Under the pieces are notes generated by a model. That model searched no databases, had not been told where the DNA came from, and saw only the letters and a program-made list of their open reading frames with translations. This document shows positions 55,369 to 64,000 of a stretch of DNA of 64,000 nt, in pieces. Position 1 is the stretch's first letter, and each line of letters starts with the position of its first letter. The stretch is from Chitinophagales bacterium (lineage in GTDB: Bacteria; Bacteroidota; Bacteroidia; Chitinophagales; LD1), in assembly GCA_019638515.1 (NCBI GenBank), contig JAHBTS010000002.1, positions 365,558-429,557 on the forward strand. The letters run 5' to 3'. The position numbers were made by a program, and so were the translations under genes.

Positions 55369-56304
55369 TCAGGTATTTACCTCTTTTAATTTTTTAGCTA
55401 CCGCTTCCAATATCCATTGGTTTACATTCTCGTCTGGCAGAATTGCATCGGGCTTATAGATTACTTTATTTTTTGAGTCTTTCACTTTGGCTATTCCATC
55501 GCCAATAATTTTTATTTGAAACATTTCATCGTGTGCTACCAAAACGGGTATTACCACTGCGTTTTCTTTCTTTTCTAATACGGTATTTATTGCCACCGTG
55601 GTAGAATCGGGGTTGTAATGCACTAGATGACCACACCAACCATAAGCATAACTGGCAACTCCGGTAGTGGCGGAAACAAACATGCCAATCTTGTCTAACA
55701 AAGCGCTCCACTCGCTATTATAGGTGGCATCGCCATATGCAATCATTACTAAACCTTCTTTTTCTGTATTCTTTGAAAGTGCCGTATATCTGCGAAGAAT
55801 GTTCTTTTCCAAAATATCTGTGAAGTCTAATAATGGTGTAATATATGTTTTAGCTTTGGGCGTATAGCGCTCTATACTCTCCAGCTTGAGCGATTCTAGC
55901 GATTCCGGGTTTTCCTTTTGTCCAATAATGGTAGGTATATCATCAAAAGAATGTGAACTCACCGTTAAAAAAACCGGCACAATTACCACGTCCGTAAAGC
56001 CTGCTTTATCGAACTCTTTCATTCGAGTAGCAATACTCGGTTCGGTGTATTCCATAAAGGCTGTTTTTACATCCTGAACACCATGAAAACTTAATATGGA
56101 GTCGCGCACGGCTTTTTCTAAATCGAGCAATGCATTTCTCCAAGTTTCGGATCTTGAACCATGGTTTACCAACAAGACCCCAATTTTTTTATCGGAAGAA
56201 ATATGGGCTTTGTTATTTGAAGTGTTGCTGCATGAACTCACACTCCATGTAATACTTATTGAAAAAATATACAGTACTATATGCGCTATTACTTTTATTC
56301 TCAT
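55369..56304 (-). CDS. CbiX/CbiK-like chelatase lipoprotein
   Basis: The 311-residue protein has a lipoprotein signal ([13 protein letters not shown], lipidation Cys25) and then a two-lobed chelatase fold. The first lobe carries [11 protein letters not shown] with His48 and [13 protein letters not shown] with His118, metal-binding positions in sirohydrochlorin cobaltochelatases. The second lobe has [13 protein letters not shown] where an active HG motif would be, and VAHDEMFQ with another His. Family members insert Co, Ni or Fe into tetrapyrroles, and some periplasmic CbiK proteins bind heme. An exported lipoprotein form next to a PepSY gene suggests heme or tetrapyrrole metal handling at the envelope. 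This role is inferred. Confidence 0.85.
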   Translation of the reverse strand: MRIKVIAHIVLYIFSISITWSVSSCSNTSNNKAHISSDKKIGVLLVNHGSRSETWRNALLDLEKAVRDSILSFHGVQDVKTAFMEYTEPSIATRMKEFDKAGFTDVVIVPVFLTVSSHSFDDIPTIIGQKENPESLESLKLESIERYTPKAKTYITPLLDFTDILEKNILRRYTALSKNTEKEGLVMIAYGDATYNSEWSALLDKIGMFVSATTGVASYAYGWCGHLVHYNPDSTTVAINTVLEKKENAVVIPVLVAHDEMFQIKIIGDGIAKVKDSKNKVIYKPDAILPDENVNQWILEAVAKKLKEVNT

Positions 56305-56345
56305 CCCTAAATTGTAGTATGTTTTAATGGTGATGCTTACGGTGG

Positions 56346-56384
56346 CAAAACTCTTTAAAAACTTTATTTAGACAAATTCTAAAT
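56346..56384 (-). promoter_or_regulatory. Promoter with palindromic operator overlapping the -33 box
   Basis: On the minus strand TTTG (56376-56373), a 19-nt spacer and GAGTTTTG (56353-56346) match the Bacteroidota consensus with one mismatch. A perfect palindrome of 7-5-7 form (ATTTAGA, CAAAT, TCTAAAT; 56366-56384) covers the -33 box, where a bound repressor would block sigma-factor access. The chelatase start is 41 nt past the -7 box. The palindrome recalls metal-regulator operators such as those of the DtxR/Fur families, but no regulator is identified. Confidence 0.5.
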
Positions 56385-56510
56385 AGAGTTTTTACAAAAA
56401 TGTTACACTATAAAAAGCACCCAAGAAGTCCCAAGAAGACAAAAAATCAACTCCCCTAACAAAAAAAATACACTTTTGATACTTATTCATTCAACAAAAT
56501 CTAAAGTATT

Positions 56511-57053
56511 ATGCTAGAACAACTATTAAATATCGTAAAAGAAAATGCACAAGAAGCTATTGTAAACAATCAGGCGGTGCCTAACCAATTTAATGAAGCG
56601 GCTATGGGCGAAGCTACAAATGCCATTACAAGTCAATTAACACAAGCTGTTAGCCAAGGTAATTTGCAAGATGTGCTGGGCATGTTTGGCAACACACAAA
56701 ACTTGCAAAACAACCCAATTGTAGGTGCTATTGTTGCACAATTAGCCAACAGTTTAGGAAGTAAATTTGGCGTAAACGGTGCCAGTGCACAAGATATAGC
56801 TTCGCAACTTATTCCGCAGGTATTGGGCAGCGTGGTAAACAAAACAAACGACCCTAACGATTCTTCATTTCAAATCAATGACATAATGAATCAACTATCG
56901 GGAGGCAAAGGTGCTTCGGGCGTAGATTGCGGGAATATTGTTTCGCAATTGCAACAAGGCGGTGGCGTAGATTTGGGCAATATTGCTTCTCAATTTTTAG
57001 GCAGTAATGCCGGTGGCATTGGCGATATGTTGGGTGGCTTCTTTAAAAAGTAA
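56511..57053 (+). CDS. DUF937-like Gln/Asn/Gly-rich protein
   Basis: The 180-residue protein is acidic and rich in Gln, Asn, Ala and Gly. Amphipathic blocks repeat (GNLQDVLGMFG, then QDIASQLIPQVLGSVVNK and NIASQFLGSNAGGIGDMLGGFFKK). The pattern resembles the DUF937/YidB-type family, whose function is unknown. There is no signal peptide. It is divergent from the chelatase cluster and faces a lipoprotein gene. Confidence 0.72.
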   Translation: MLEQLLNIVKENAQEAIVNNQAVPNQFNEAAMGEATNAITSQLTQAVSQGNLQDVLGMFGNTQNLQNNPIVGAIVAQLANSLGSKFGVNGASAQDIASQLIPQVLGSVVNKTNDPNDSSFQINDIMNQLSGGKGASGVDCGNIVSQLQQGGGVDLGNIASQFLGSNAGGIGDMLGGFFKK

Positions 57054-57074
57054 TTCAACTGCTATCATTAAACG

Positions 57075-57112
57075 GCAGGTAGCAATATTTACAGATGAGC
57101 ATTGCTGCCTGC
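57075..57112. terminator. Hairpin between convergent genes
   Basis: Arms GCAGGTAGCAAT (57075-57086) and ATTGCTGCCTGC (57101-57112) pair over 12 positions with one G-T pair. The hairpin directly touches the stop codon of the minus-strand lipoprotein gene. No long T-run follows on either strand, so termination is likely but not certain. Confidence 0.5.
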
Positions 57113-58117
57113 TTACTTTGCTTGCCTTATTTTTCCTATTTCCAACATCAATTCCTTTAAATCTTGCTTCATTAGCTTTATTACAGATTCTAGTTGATCG
57201 TACATACGCGCACGGTTTTTGAGTTGAGCTGCGGTATATTTCCCTCCGTTCCCAAAATAGATATCAATCAATACTTTCCGTTTTTCTTCTTTACTGGTTT
57301 TTATTTGCTTAAAGCTCATCCAGCTCTCCATAATTTGGTCGCGGAGCGAAGGTTTATCGGGCTTTTGTGGATTAAAATAATTAAGATAATACCAAATAGA
57401 AGCCGGCAACACATCCGATGTTTCGGCATTGTTCCATATTCCTTTTAAAACATTTCGTTTGTGGTGAAATATAACTTTTCGCTCGTTTAAAAGAATTCCC
57501 AAACCAAGTGCCGTTTCTGCCAATCCGGTTCCCAAACCAATATATTCTGCCACATTGCCTTCGTTGCCTTTTATGGCCAAAATACCTGAAGTTACACCAC
57601 CTGCCGCCCCAACCACAATGGAGCCTACGGTTAATCTGGTTTCGGTAGTGCTTTCAATATTTTTAAGGTAGGAAGATATTTGGTCGGCCCGCTCTTCTTC
57701 ACAATCTATTTCTGATGAAGCTGCCGAAATTTCTAACGATGCAAAATCTACTTGTTGATTTATTTCCTGATAAGTTTCGAGTAAATCGAGGCGATTTTCA
57801 ATAGTATAATTTGCTTTAAGTTCTTCTTTCTTCTTAATATATGCCGTGAGTAAATCTAAAATACCAATAGCATTGGCAGCATTTAAACTATTAAAACTGA
57901 ACTTGGAAGTAAGCAAAGTATCGAGCGGTAATTCATGTATAGGTCTAGGAATATCTGCCTTTGAATAGCTATAAGAATTTTGCTGATTACAATTGCTTTT
58001 ATTGAGTTGCGATTGTAATTCTCTGTCTTTAAGAGTGGCACATGAACTTAGCCAAATGCCTAAAAACATACATCCGGCAAAATAGGGTTGCAAAAATACT
58101 TTCAAAGATTGCTGCAT
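57113..58117 (-). CDS. Uncharacterised lipoprotein with glycine-rich membrane hairpin
   Basis: The 334-residue product has a lipoprotein signal (MFLGIWLSSCATLKD) and helical regions at residues ~95-150. A Gly/Ala-rich hydrophobic stretch follows (residues ~175-225, VGSIVVGAAGGVTSGILAIKG and GLAETALGLGILL), which looks like a membrane-inserting hairpin of the glycine-zipper type. The C-terminal third is Lys-rich and helical. I do not recognise the family. It is a single gene opposite the DUF937-like gene. Confidence 0.75.
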   Translation of the reverse strand: MQQSLKVFLQPYFAGCMFLGIWLSSCATLKDRELQSQLNKSNCNQQNSYSYSKADIPRPIHELPLDTLLTSKFSFNSLNAANAIGILDLLTAYIKKKEELKANYTIENRLDLLETYQEINQQVDFASLEISAASSEIDCEEERADQISSYLKNIESTTETRLTVGSIVVGAAGGVTSGILAIKGNEGNVAEYIGLGTGLAETALGLGILLNERKVIFHHKRNVLKGIWNNAETSDVLPASIWYYLNYFNPQKPDKPSLRDQIMESWMSFKQIKTSKEEKRKVLIDIYFGNGGKYTAAQLKNRARMYDQLESVIKLMKQDLKELMLEIGKIRQAK

Positions 58118-58348
58118 TGTTTAAAACAAAGGTAATACTTCTACTTTCTTACAGTTATACTTTCATCCCAAACCCATGCAAACCTTTCTGCATAAGTACG
58201 GAACAGCGGCACTTCTGTAAAGATAGATTTCAATAAATAAAAACCTCACAGCTTACTGATACTAATGGCAACACTCAATTGTGGATAAACACTGCAACAT
58301 TCAAAGTTAAAAATCAGTAAACCACCATAGCTGAACCAATGTACCTAT

Positions 58349-61300
58349 ATGAAAGCCTGTAGATGTTTATGTAATGACTGGAGCAGAATAATCGCCCTTC
58401 TTATCCTCTCCTTTGTACTATTTTCAAAAAGTTCGTATGCGCAACCGTGCACCAGTTTAAAGGTTGCTGCCGGGCGCGACACTTCGGTATGTGCCGGAAC
58501 CAGCTTTAGAGTGGGTGGCTCCCCTACTGCCACCGGAGGACTTGCTCCCTACTCCTACCAATGGACTGCCCTCTACGATACGCTCTCATCTACATCGGTA
58601 GCCAATCCTACAGCCAGCCCTTACCGAAACGCCACTTACATCATAAAAGTAACCGATGCCAATGGCTGCACAGCAAGCGACACTGTGACTATTACAGCCG
58701 GTACTTGTAATGTTGTTTGTACCGGTGCATCGGGACCAAACCTATTGGGCGCAATGGGTACTTTTAGCGAACCGTATATTTCGCCCAACAACAGTACATC
58801 GGCAAACTGTATTAGAAACGGGTCTTCTGCTGCTCCACTCAACAATATTGGTAATGCCAAACCTACTCAAACTACATACGTATATTCGCAAAGCAGTGGA
58901 GGACTAGGCCCCGAAGGAAGATATACCTTTGTGAAAAAATTAGGCGATGGCAGTACTGCCAATTGCTTACACAACGACTTTAGAGGTTCTGACCACACAG
59001 GCGATGGCGGCTACTTTATGGCCATAAATGGATCGCCTGACCAAGCTCAATTTGGCGGCACCTTCTTTAGATTAGATTCTATTCCTGTTTGCCCCAACAC
59101 AGACTATGAATTTAGCGCATGGCTTGCCAATCTTAAAACAGGTATGCAAACACATGCCGCAGGTTCTTTTCCTAATGTAGCCTTCTTTATCAACAATGTA
59201 ATTGTGGCGTATAGTGGGCAAATTCCCCCTACCAGTGGCCAATGGGAAAATAACTGGCAAAAAGCGGGCGGAACATGGCATAGCGGCAGCTCAGCGTATG
59301 CTTCTATTAGGATTGACAATTATACCTTTGTAGCTTTCGGCAATGACTTAGCACTAGACGATATTCACTTTAAAGTGTGTGGTCCGGTAATTATTTCAAG
59401 AACATCTAAAACCGTTTACTGTGTGGGCGACACAGTACATGTGCAAGATTCTGTTGCCTGCACAAACGGACAGCCTTATTCTTGGTTCAGATGGCAACGC
59501 AGTTTAGATGGAGGCAATACTTGGGCAAATTTTGGCAACATACAATCTTCAGGAGGAAGTGCTTATTATGCTGCAACCATTCCTCCATTTGTTGCCACCA
59601 CTGCACTTCATAATTCCATGTACAGAGTAGTGGTTTCCTTAGACTCTGCTTCTTTAGCAGAAGCCAACCCAAGTTGCATTATTATTGGAAATGCTACAAC
59701 CATACAAGTAAAAACACCGCCTGTGGTTTCGCTTCCGCCAAACGATACACTCTGTATAGGTACCTCTAAGAATTACACACCCACTATTACCGGTGGCAAT
59801 AGTCCTTTTCAGATTTTATGGACAAATACTGCCAATAACAATACGCATGCTGCTCCTCAATTATCTATTACACTTAACAGCGCACTTCAATACCGAGTTA
59901 ATGTTATTGATTCACTGGGTTGCAAAGCAAACGATACTATAAACATTGCTGTTGCTCCCGAAATTTCATATTTAAAAAGCATCAATAAAAATATATGTCT
60001 TCCAAACAACAATACTATCACTATTACCCCCTCCGGTGCAGGCTTACCCTTCCAATACTTATGGCACACGGGTGAAATAACACCTAACAGAAGCAATCTT
60101 TCAGCAGGCTCATACTACCTTACCATTACTAACAAATATGGATGTGAAAAGAAAGATACTTCCGTAATCACCACAACTCCTGCACTCAGCTCGAATGGAA
60201 CAGTTGCCAATGTGGCTTGCTTCGGCAATGCTTCGGGCGGTATCAACATTTCAGTTGCAGGTGGAACTGCGCCTTATGCCTTTGCTTGGAGCAATGGCAG
60301 TTCTTTGAAGGATTTGGCAAATGTTGCTGCGGGAAATTATTCGCTTACTGTTACAGATGCCAATAACTGTACTGCCGTACAGGCTTTTACAGTTGCGCAA
60401 CCTGCGGCTGCACTCAGCTCGAATGGAACAGTTGCCAATGTGGCTTGCTTCGGCAATGCTTCGGGGGGTATCAACATTTCAGTTGCAGGTGGAACTGCGC
60501 CTTATGCCTTTGCTTGGAGCAATGGTAGTTCTTTGAAGGATTTGGCAAATGTTGCTGCGGGTAATTACTCTCTTACTGTTACAGATGCCAATAACTGTAC
60601 TGCCGTACAAGCATTTACAGTTGCGCAACCAAAACAAGAACTTAAGAGTGTATCTTTTAAAACAGATGCTGATTGTTATGGAGTTCAATCCGGAAGTGCA
60701 CAAATAAACGTAACCGGTGGAACACCTCCTTACTTTTACCGTTGGAGTAATGGTAATAACACCGATAATTCCAATCAACTCGCTGTTGGCAACTACTATG
60801 TTTCAGTATTTGATGCAAACGGTTGTACCGCACACAACACTATACAAATTCAACAACCGGATTCAATTTCAACTCATATTACTATTCAACATCCACTTTG
60901 CTCAGGCAGTAAAACAGGTGCCGCCACACTTACTGTATCGGGTGGTGTAGCACCATATTTTTATCAATGGAACAACAACCAAACCACCTCTGCCATACAC
61001 CATATTGCAGCCGGAAATTACATTGTTACAGTTACCGATGCCAAAGGCTGCACACGCGCTGCAACTGCTGCTATACAAGCGCCCAACACCTTGATACTTG
61101 ACTGGAATCTAACCAACAATATATGTGCAAACGAAAACAAAGGAAGCATCAATACGCTTACTTCTGGAGGTGTTCAACCATATAATTACACATGGAGCAA
61201 TCAGCATAGCACACCAGTCATCTCAAACCTTGCTAATGGAAATTACACACTTACAGTTACCGATAAAAATGGATGTACTGCCACTAAGAGTGCTACTATT

Positions 61301-62305
61301 ACATCTCCATCGCCAGTTGAAGTTGTACTAACAATTTCAGGAAGCAACTCTTGCCAAAGTAATCAAAATATTAGTGCAACCGCTTTAGCCAGCGGAGGAA
61401 CAACCCCATTTAGTTATTTATGGCACAACGGATTCACCAATGCCACACTCAGCAATATTGCACCTAATTCTACCATACAAGTTATTGTAAAAGATAAAAA
61501 TGGATGTATTGCACAGGCAGCAGATAGTGTTCGCATTGCATTACCATTGGAAGCCACTGTAGATTTAAAACAGATAGGCTGCCAACCAAATGCTACAGGA
61601 TGGGCAGGTGTAAATGTACAAGGTGGAGCTGCGCCATACCGCTTTGCCTGGAGCAATGGCGGACGAAATGCAGAAATTCATCCTTCGCAAGCAGGTGTAT
61701 ATCATGTAACCGTTACCGATAAAAATGGATGTACCGCTTCCGCTTCCATTGCTATTTCAAAAGCCGATGGATTTACAATCAATACCATTGCAGCACAAAC
61801 TATTACTCTGGGCGAAAGCATAGAACTTACTACAGTTTCTTCTAGCGATAATATTCAACATTGGAATTGGACACCAGACGATTTCAACTCCGGAATAGAC
61901 TGCAACAGTTGCCAATCGCCCAATGTGCAACCTAAAAAAACTACCACTTACTTGGTTACGGCAATAGATGAAAATGGATGTATAGCCAACGACACTGTAA
62001 CTATTTCAATTATTGCAGACCACACATTGTTTGTACCCAACACATTCTCGCCTAACAACGATGGATCTAACGATACCTGGGGCGTATTTGGAAATTTAGA
62101 TGGTATAAAAGAGTTTGATTTAAAAATATTCAATCGTTGGGGCGAAAAAGTGTACGAAAGCAGCGATCCGCATTTCCAATGGAACGGAACTTACTTGGGC
62201 GTATTACAAGAACCCGGAGTTTTTGTTTACTATATGAAAGTAATTTTTGTAGATGGCTTAAAGCCGGAAGACGATGGCAAAGGCAGCATTACGCTCATTC
62301 GCTAA
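58349..62305 (+). CDS. SprB-repeat surface protein with gliding-motility C-terminal domain
   Basis: The 1318-residue protein has a signal peptide (ALLILSFVLFSKSSYAQ). After PKD/Ig-like regions and a lectin-like domain (residues ~140-350), about eight SprB-type repeats follow between residues ~600 and 1150 (blocks like GGTAPYAFAWSNG to GNYSLTVTDANNCTA). The last ~94 residues (VPNTFSPNNDGSNDTWGVFG to the end) are the gliding-motility-associated (CHU_C) C-terminal domain that directs export by T9SS. SprB itself is the gliding adhesin of Flavobacterium; this shorter relative may serve adhesion or gliding. No gld gene is adjacent. Confidence 0.92.
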   Translation: MKACRCLCNDWSRIIALLILSFVLFSKSSYAQPCTSLKVAAGRDTSVCAGTSFRVGGSPTATGGLAPYSYQWTALYDTLSSTSVANPTASPYRNATYIIKVTDANGCTASDTVTITAGTCNVVCTGASGPNLLGAMGTFSEPYISPNNSTSANCIRNGSSAAPLNNIGNAKPTQTTYVYSQSSGGLGPEGRYTFVKKLGDGSTANCLHNDFRGSDHTGDGGYFMAINGSPDQAQFGGTFFRLDSIPVCPNTDYEFSAWLANLKTGMQTHAAGSFPNVAFFINNVIVAYSGQIPPTSGQWENNWQKAGGTWHSGSSAYASIRIDNYTFVAFGNDLALDDIHFKVCGPVIISRTSKTVYCVGDTVHVQDSVACTNGQPYSWFRWQRSLDGGNTWANFGNIQSSGGSAYYAATIPPFVATTALHNSMYRVVVSLDSASLAEANPSCIIIGNATTIQVKTPPVVSLPPNDTLCIGTSKNYTPTITGGNSPFQILWTNTANNNTHAAPQLSITLNSALQYRVNVIDSLGCKANDTINIAVAPEISYLKSINKNICLPNNNTITITPSGAGLPFQYLWHTGEITPNRSNLSAGSYYLTITNKYGCEKKDTSVITTTPALSSNGTVANVACFGNASGGINISVAGGTAPYAFAWSNGSSLKDLANVAAGNYSLTVTDANNCTAVQAFTVAQPAAALSSNGTVANVACFGNASGGINISVAGGTAPYAFAWSNGSSLKDLANVAAGNYSLTVTDANNCTAVQAFTVAQPKQELKSVSFKTDADCYGVQSGSAQINVTGGTPPYFYRWSNGNNTDNSNQLAVGNYYVSVFDANGCTAHNTIQIQQPDSISTHITIQHPLCSGSKTGAATLTVSGGVAPYFYQWNNNQTTSAIHHIAAGNYIVTVTDAKGCTRAATAAIQAPNTLILDWNLTNNICANENKGSINTLTSGGVQPYNYTWSNQHSTPVISNLANGNYTLTVTDKNGCTATKSATITSPSPVEVVLTISGSNSCQSNQNISATALASGGTTPFSYLWHNGFTNATLSNIAPNSTIQVIVKDKNGCIAQAADSVRIALPLEATVDLKQIGCQPNATGWAGVNVQGGAAPYRFAWSNGGRNAEIHPSQAGVYHVTVTDKNGCTASASIAISKADGFTINTIAAQTITLGESIELTTVSSSDNIQHWNWTPDDFNSGIDCNSCQSPNVQPKKTTTYLVTAIDENGCIANDTVTISIIADHTLFVPNTFSPNNDGSNDTWGVFGNLDGIKEFDLKIFNRWGEKVYESSDPHFQWNGTYLGVLQEPGVFVYYMKVIFVDGLKPEDDGKGSITLIR
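60182..60630 (+). repeat. Tandem 221-bp SprB repeat pair differing only at synonymous sites
   Basis: Copies 60182-60402 and 60410-60630 are separated by 228 bp start to start (76 codons). About seven base differences are seen (for example GGC/GGG, GGC/GGT, GGA/GGT, TAT/TAC, TCG/TCT, CAG/CAA and GCT/GCA). All are silent, so both copies encode the same residues from SSNGTVANVACFG to AVQAFTVAQP. Confidence 0.9.
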
Positions 62306-62752
62306 TTACTGCTTGGGAGCCATTAAAGAAGGCGCTTTTACCGGAACAGACTTTTCTTGCTCCACGCTCAGTACATTACCTTTAATGGTAATTACTTTAG
62401 TTGCTTCGCTGGCATTAGACGTTATAGAAATAGCTTTTGTAAAAGGACCTACCCTTCCTTGAGTGTTGTAAGTGGCAGTAACGGCAGCTTCTTTTCCCGG
62501 CAATACCGGTTCTTTTGGCCAACTTGGAGTGGTACACCCGCAACTTGCTTTTACATTTGATAATACCAAAGGTTCCTTTCCTACATTCTTAAACTTGAAT
62601 TCATGTGTTACTTGCGGCCCTTCCGGTATATCGCCAAAGTCGAATAACTCTTCTTGAAATTTAAAAACTGGCGCATTGGGATTCGGCTTTGCTTCTTGTG
62701 CAATAGCCGCAGTAGCAAAAAACAATGTACAAGCAAGTAGTATTTTATTCAT
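62306..62752 (-). CDS. DUF1573 protein
   Basis: I use ATG 62752 (MNKILLACTLFFATAAIAQ) as start, giving a signal peptide and 148 residues; an in-frame ATG at 62851 adds an unlikely leader. The DUF1573 Ig-like fold is marked by FDFGDIPEGPQVTHEFKFKN, KASCGCTTPSWP and VGPFTKAISITSNA. It is probably periplasmic or secreted; the function is unknown. The stop directly abuts the stop of the SprB-like gene. Confidence 0.88.
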   Translation of the reverse strand: MNKILLACTLFFATAAIAQEAKPNPNAPVFKFQEELFDFGDIPEGPQVTHEFKFKNVGKEPLVLSNVKASCGCTTPSWPKEPVLPGKEAAVTATYNTQGRVGPFTKAISITSNASEATKVITIKGNVLSVEQEKSVPVKAPSLMAPKQ

Positions 62753-62900
62753 TGAACCAAAATTTTTAGCGAAGATAAACCACCACAGCAATGCAACAAA
62801 TACCTTAACATCATTTTGAACTATACAATAATTTAGAAGAATATACGCCATTCATATTTTGTGCAATTAAAAAGTTTCAATTGGTTTGTAGCAGAAAGTC

Positions 62901-64000
62901 ATGGATATTCAATCTATAAAAAATCGTTTTGGCATTATTGGAAATGCACCCGGCTTAAACCATGCCATTAGCATTGCAGAGCGCGTAGCATCTACCAATC
63001 TTACAGTTTTAATTACGGGAGAAAGCGGTGTGGGAAAAGAAGTATTTTCGCACATCATTCACCAACTGGGAAGCCGCAAACACAATCCGTTTATAGCTGT
63101 AAACTGCGGAGCAATTCCGGGTGGCACCATTGATTCGGAACTTTTTGGACACGAAAAAGGAGCTTTTACCGGAGCCAGCGAACAGCGCAAAGGTTACTTT
63201 GAAACCGTGGCCGGTGGCACTATTTTTTTAGACGAAGTAGGAGAACTTCCACACGGCACTCAAGCCCGCCTGCTGCGCGTATTAGAAACTGGAGAATTTA
63301 TTCGCGTAGGCTCTTCTAAGGTGCTTAAAACAGATGTGCGCATTATTGCAGCTACCAACGTAAACCTGCAACATGCTGTAAGCGCAGGGCGCTTTAGAGA
63401 AGATTTATATTACCGTTTAAGCACCGTTCCAATTACCATTCCGCCATTGCGCGAAAGAGGCGATGATGTGTATTTACTCTTTAGAAAGTTCAGCATAGAT
63501 TTTGCAGAAAAACACCGCATTACTCCCATTCGCCTTACCGATGAGGCACGCCTACTTATCTTAAAATACACTTGGCCCGGCAACGTGCGCCAGCTTAAAA
63601 ACGTGGCAGAGCAAGTAAGTATCTTAGCTACCGACCGCGAAGTTTCTGCTGCCCAACTCATTTCTATTGTGCCGGATATAGCCGATAATAAATTACCTGC
63701 ATTGGTGCAAAACAGCGGTGGATACGATACTGCATCTGCCGGAGGATTTACCGAAAGAGAAATTTTATACAAACTTATATTCGACTTAAAAAAGGATTTA
63801 AACGATTTAAAACACTTTGTATTCGATATTGCCAAAGGTGGCACCGCCACGCATTCTTTCGAAGAAAGAGAAATGCCACAGCAAGTTTCCTTTCAGCAAA
63901 GTATAAATCCGCAACCCGTAATTATTTCTGCCGAAAAACATCCTGTATTCATCAACGAAAAAACGCCAACCTTCCAAGAACACGAAACAGTAGAAGAAAG
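62901..64000 (+). CDS. Sigma-54-dependent transcriptional activator (partial)
   Basis: The start at ATG 62901 gives 366 visible residues before the right edge. The AAA+ activator domain is near the N-terminus: Walker A LITGESGVGKE (residues ~39-48), the sigma-54 contact loop GAFTGA in HEKGAFTGASEQRKG, Walker B GTIFLDEVGELP and TWPGNVRQLKN. No receiver or other sensory domain precedes the ATPase, so control is either by a C-terminal region beyond the edge or by a partner protein. Any DNA-binding domain lies outside the window or is absent. Confidence 0.93.
   Translation, partial: MDIQSIKNRFGIIGNAPGLNHAISIAERVASTNLTVLITGESGVGKEVFSHIIHQLGSRKHNPFIAVNCGAIPGGTIDSELFGHEKGAFTGASEQRKGYFETVAGGTIFLDEVGELPHGTQARLLRVLETGEFIRVGSSKVLKTDVRIIAATNVNLQHAVSAGRFREDLYYRLSTVPITIPPLRERGDDVYLLFRKFSIDFAEKHRITPIRLTDEARLLILKYTWPGNVRQLKNVAEQVSILATDREVSAAQLISIVPDIADNKLPALVQNSGGYDTASAGGFTEREILYKLIFDLKKDLNDLKHFVFDIAKGGTATHSFEEREMPQQVSFQQSINPQPVIISAEKHPVFINEKTPTFQEHETVEE

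Noticed and set aside
63410-63850. Minus-strand frame in the sigma-54 activator gene.
   Set aside because: It overlaps conserved ATPase codons and has no motif or start signal of its own.

Overview
The window looks like a chromosomal segment of a member of the Bacteroidota, probably a Chitinophagales/Saprospirales-type bacterium. The evidence is several type IX secretion (T9SS) cargo proteins with C-terminal sorting domains, a SprB-repeat protein with a gliding-motility C-terminal domain, a DUF1800/DUF1501 pair, bacillithiol synthesis (BshA), and upstream sequences of the Bacteroidota type (TTTG, 19-nt spacer, TAnnTTTG). The DNA is AT-rich and densely coded, with no rRNA, insertion sequence, prophage or CRISPR array. 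No intergenic stretch exceeds 300 bases. Species cannot be fixed from the sequence alone.

Layout. 1-2.9 kb (minus): a two-component cluster of a periplasmic-domain histidine kinase, a single-domain response regulator and a receiver-first hybrid kinase cut by the window edge. 3.1-8.6 kb (minus): a giant T9SS-exported protein with a duplicated 255-residue module. 8.9-13.2 kb (plus): an unrecognised 522-aa protein and alaS. 13.3-16.1 kb (minus): an envelope polysaccharide group (lipoprotein, polyprenyl-phosphate sugar transferase, DUF218). 16.2-21.2 kb: an EEP-fold membrane protein, DUF1501 and DUF1800 proteins, and a GtrA-like protein. 21.3-26.6 kb (minus): fumC, a zinc-less DksA-like protein with a histone-H1-like tail, and clpC. 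26.9-32.7 kb: STAS protein, RNase Z, acid phosphatase, aldehyde dehydrogenase, bshA and an NlpC/P60 hydrolase.

32.9-38.0 kb (plus): topA, a SirB1-type protein and a ribosomal protein block rplK-rplA-rplJ that lacks rplL after it and secE-nusG before it. An initiator tRNA-fMet gene lies convergent to this block. 38.3-49.2 kb (plus): a long co-directional run with nfu-like, pyrF, a TPR protein, a DarA-like flavodoxin-fold protein, a histidine phosphatase, an NlpE-META lipoprotein, mutL, recJ, a second TPR protein, a 29-residue basic COX24/AURKAIP1-like protein and rng. 49.3-51.3 kb: groES-groEL.

51.4-56.3 kb (minus): a T9SS-sorted esterase, then a tight seven-gene cluster headed by a lipoprotein of the CbiX/CbiK chelatase family and a PepSY membrane protein. 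A palindrome overlaps the predicted -33 element of this cluster. 56.5-64 kb: a DUF937-like protein, a lipoprotein, the SprB-like adhesin, a DUF1573 protein and the start of a sigma-54 activator.

The most interesting items are the chelatase-PepSY cluster with its operator-like palindrome, the broken ribosomal protein cluster, the DksA-like/histone-tail fusion, the tiny COX24-like gene, and a SprB repeat pair that differs only at synonymous sites.
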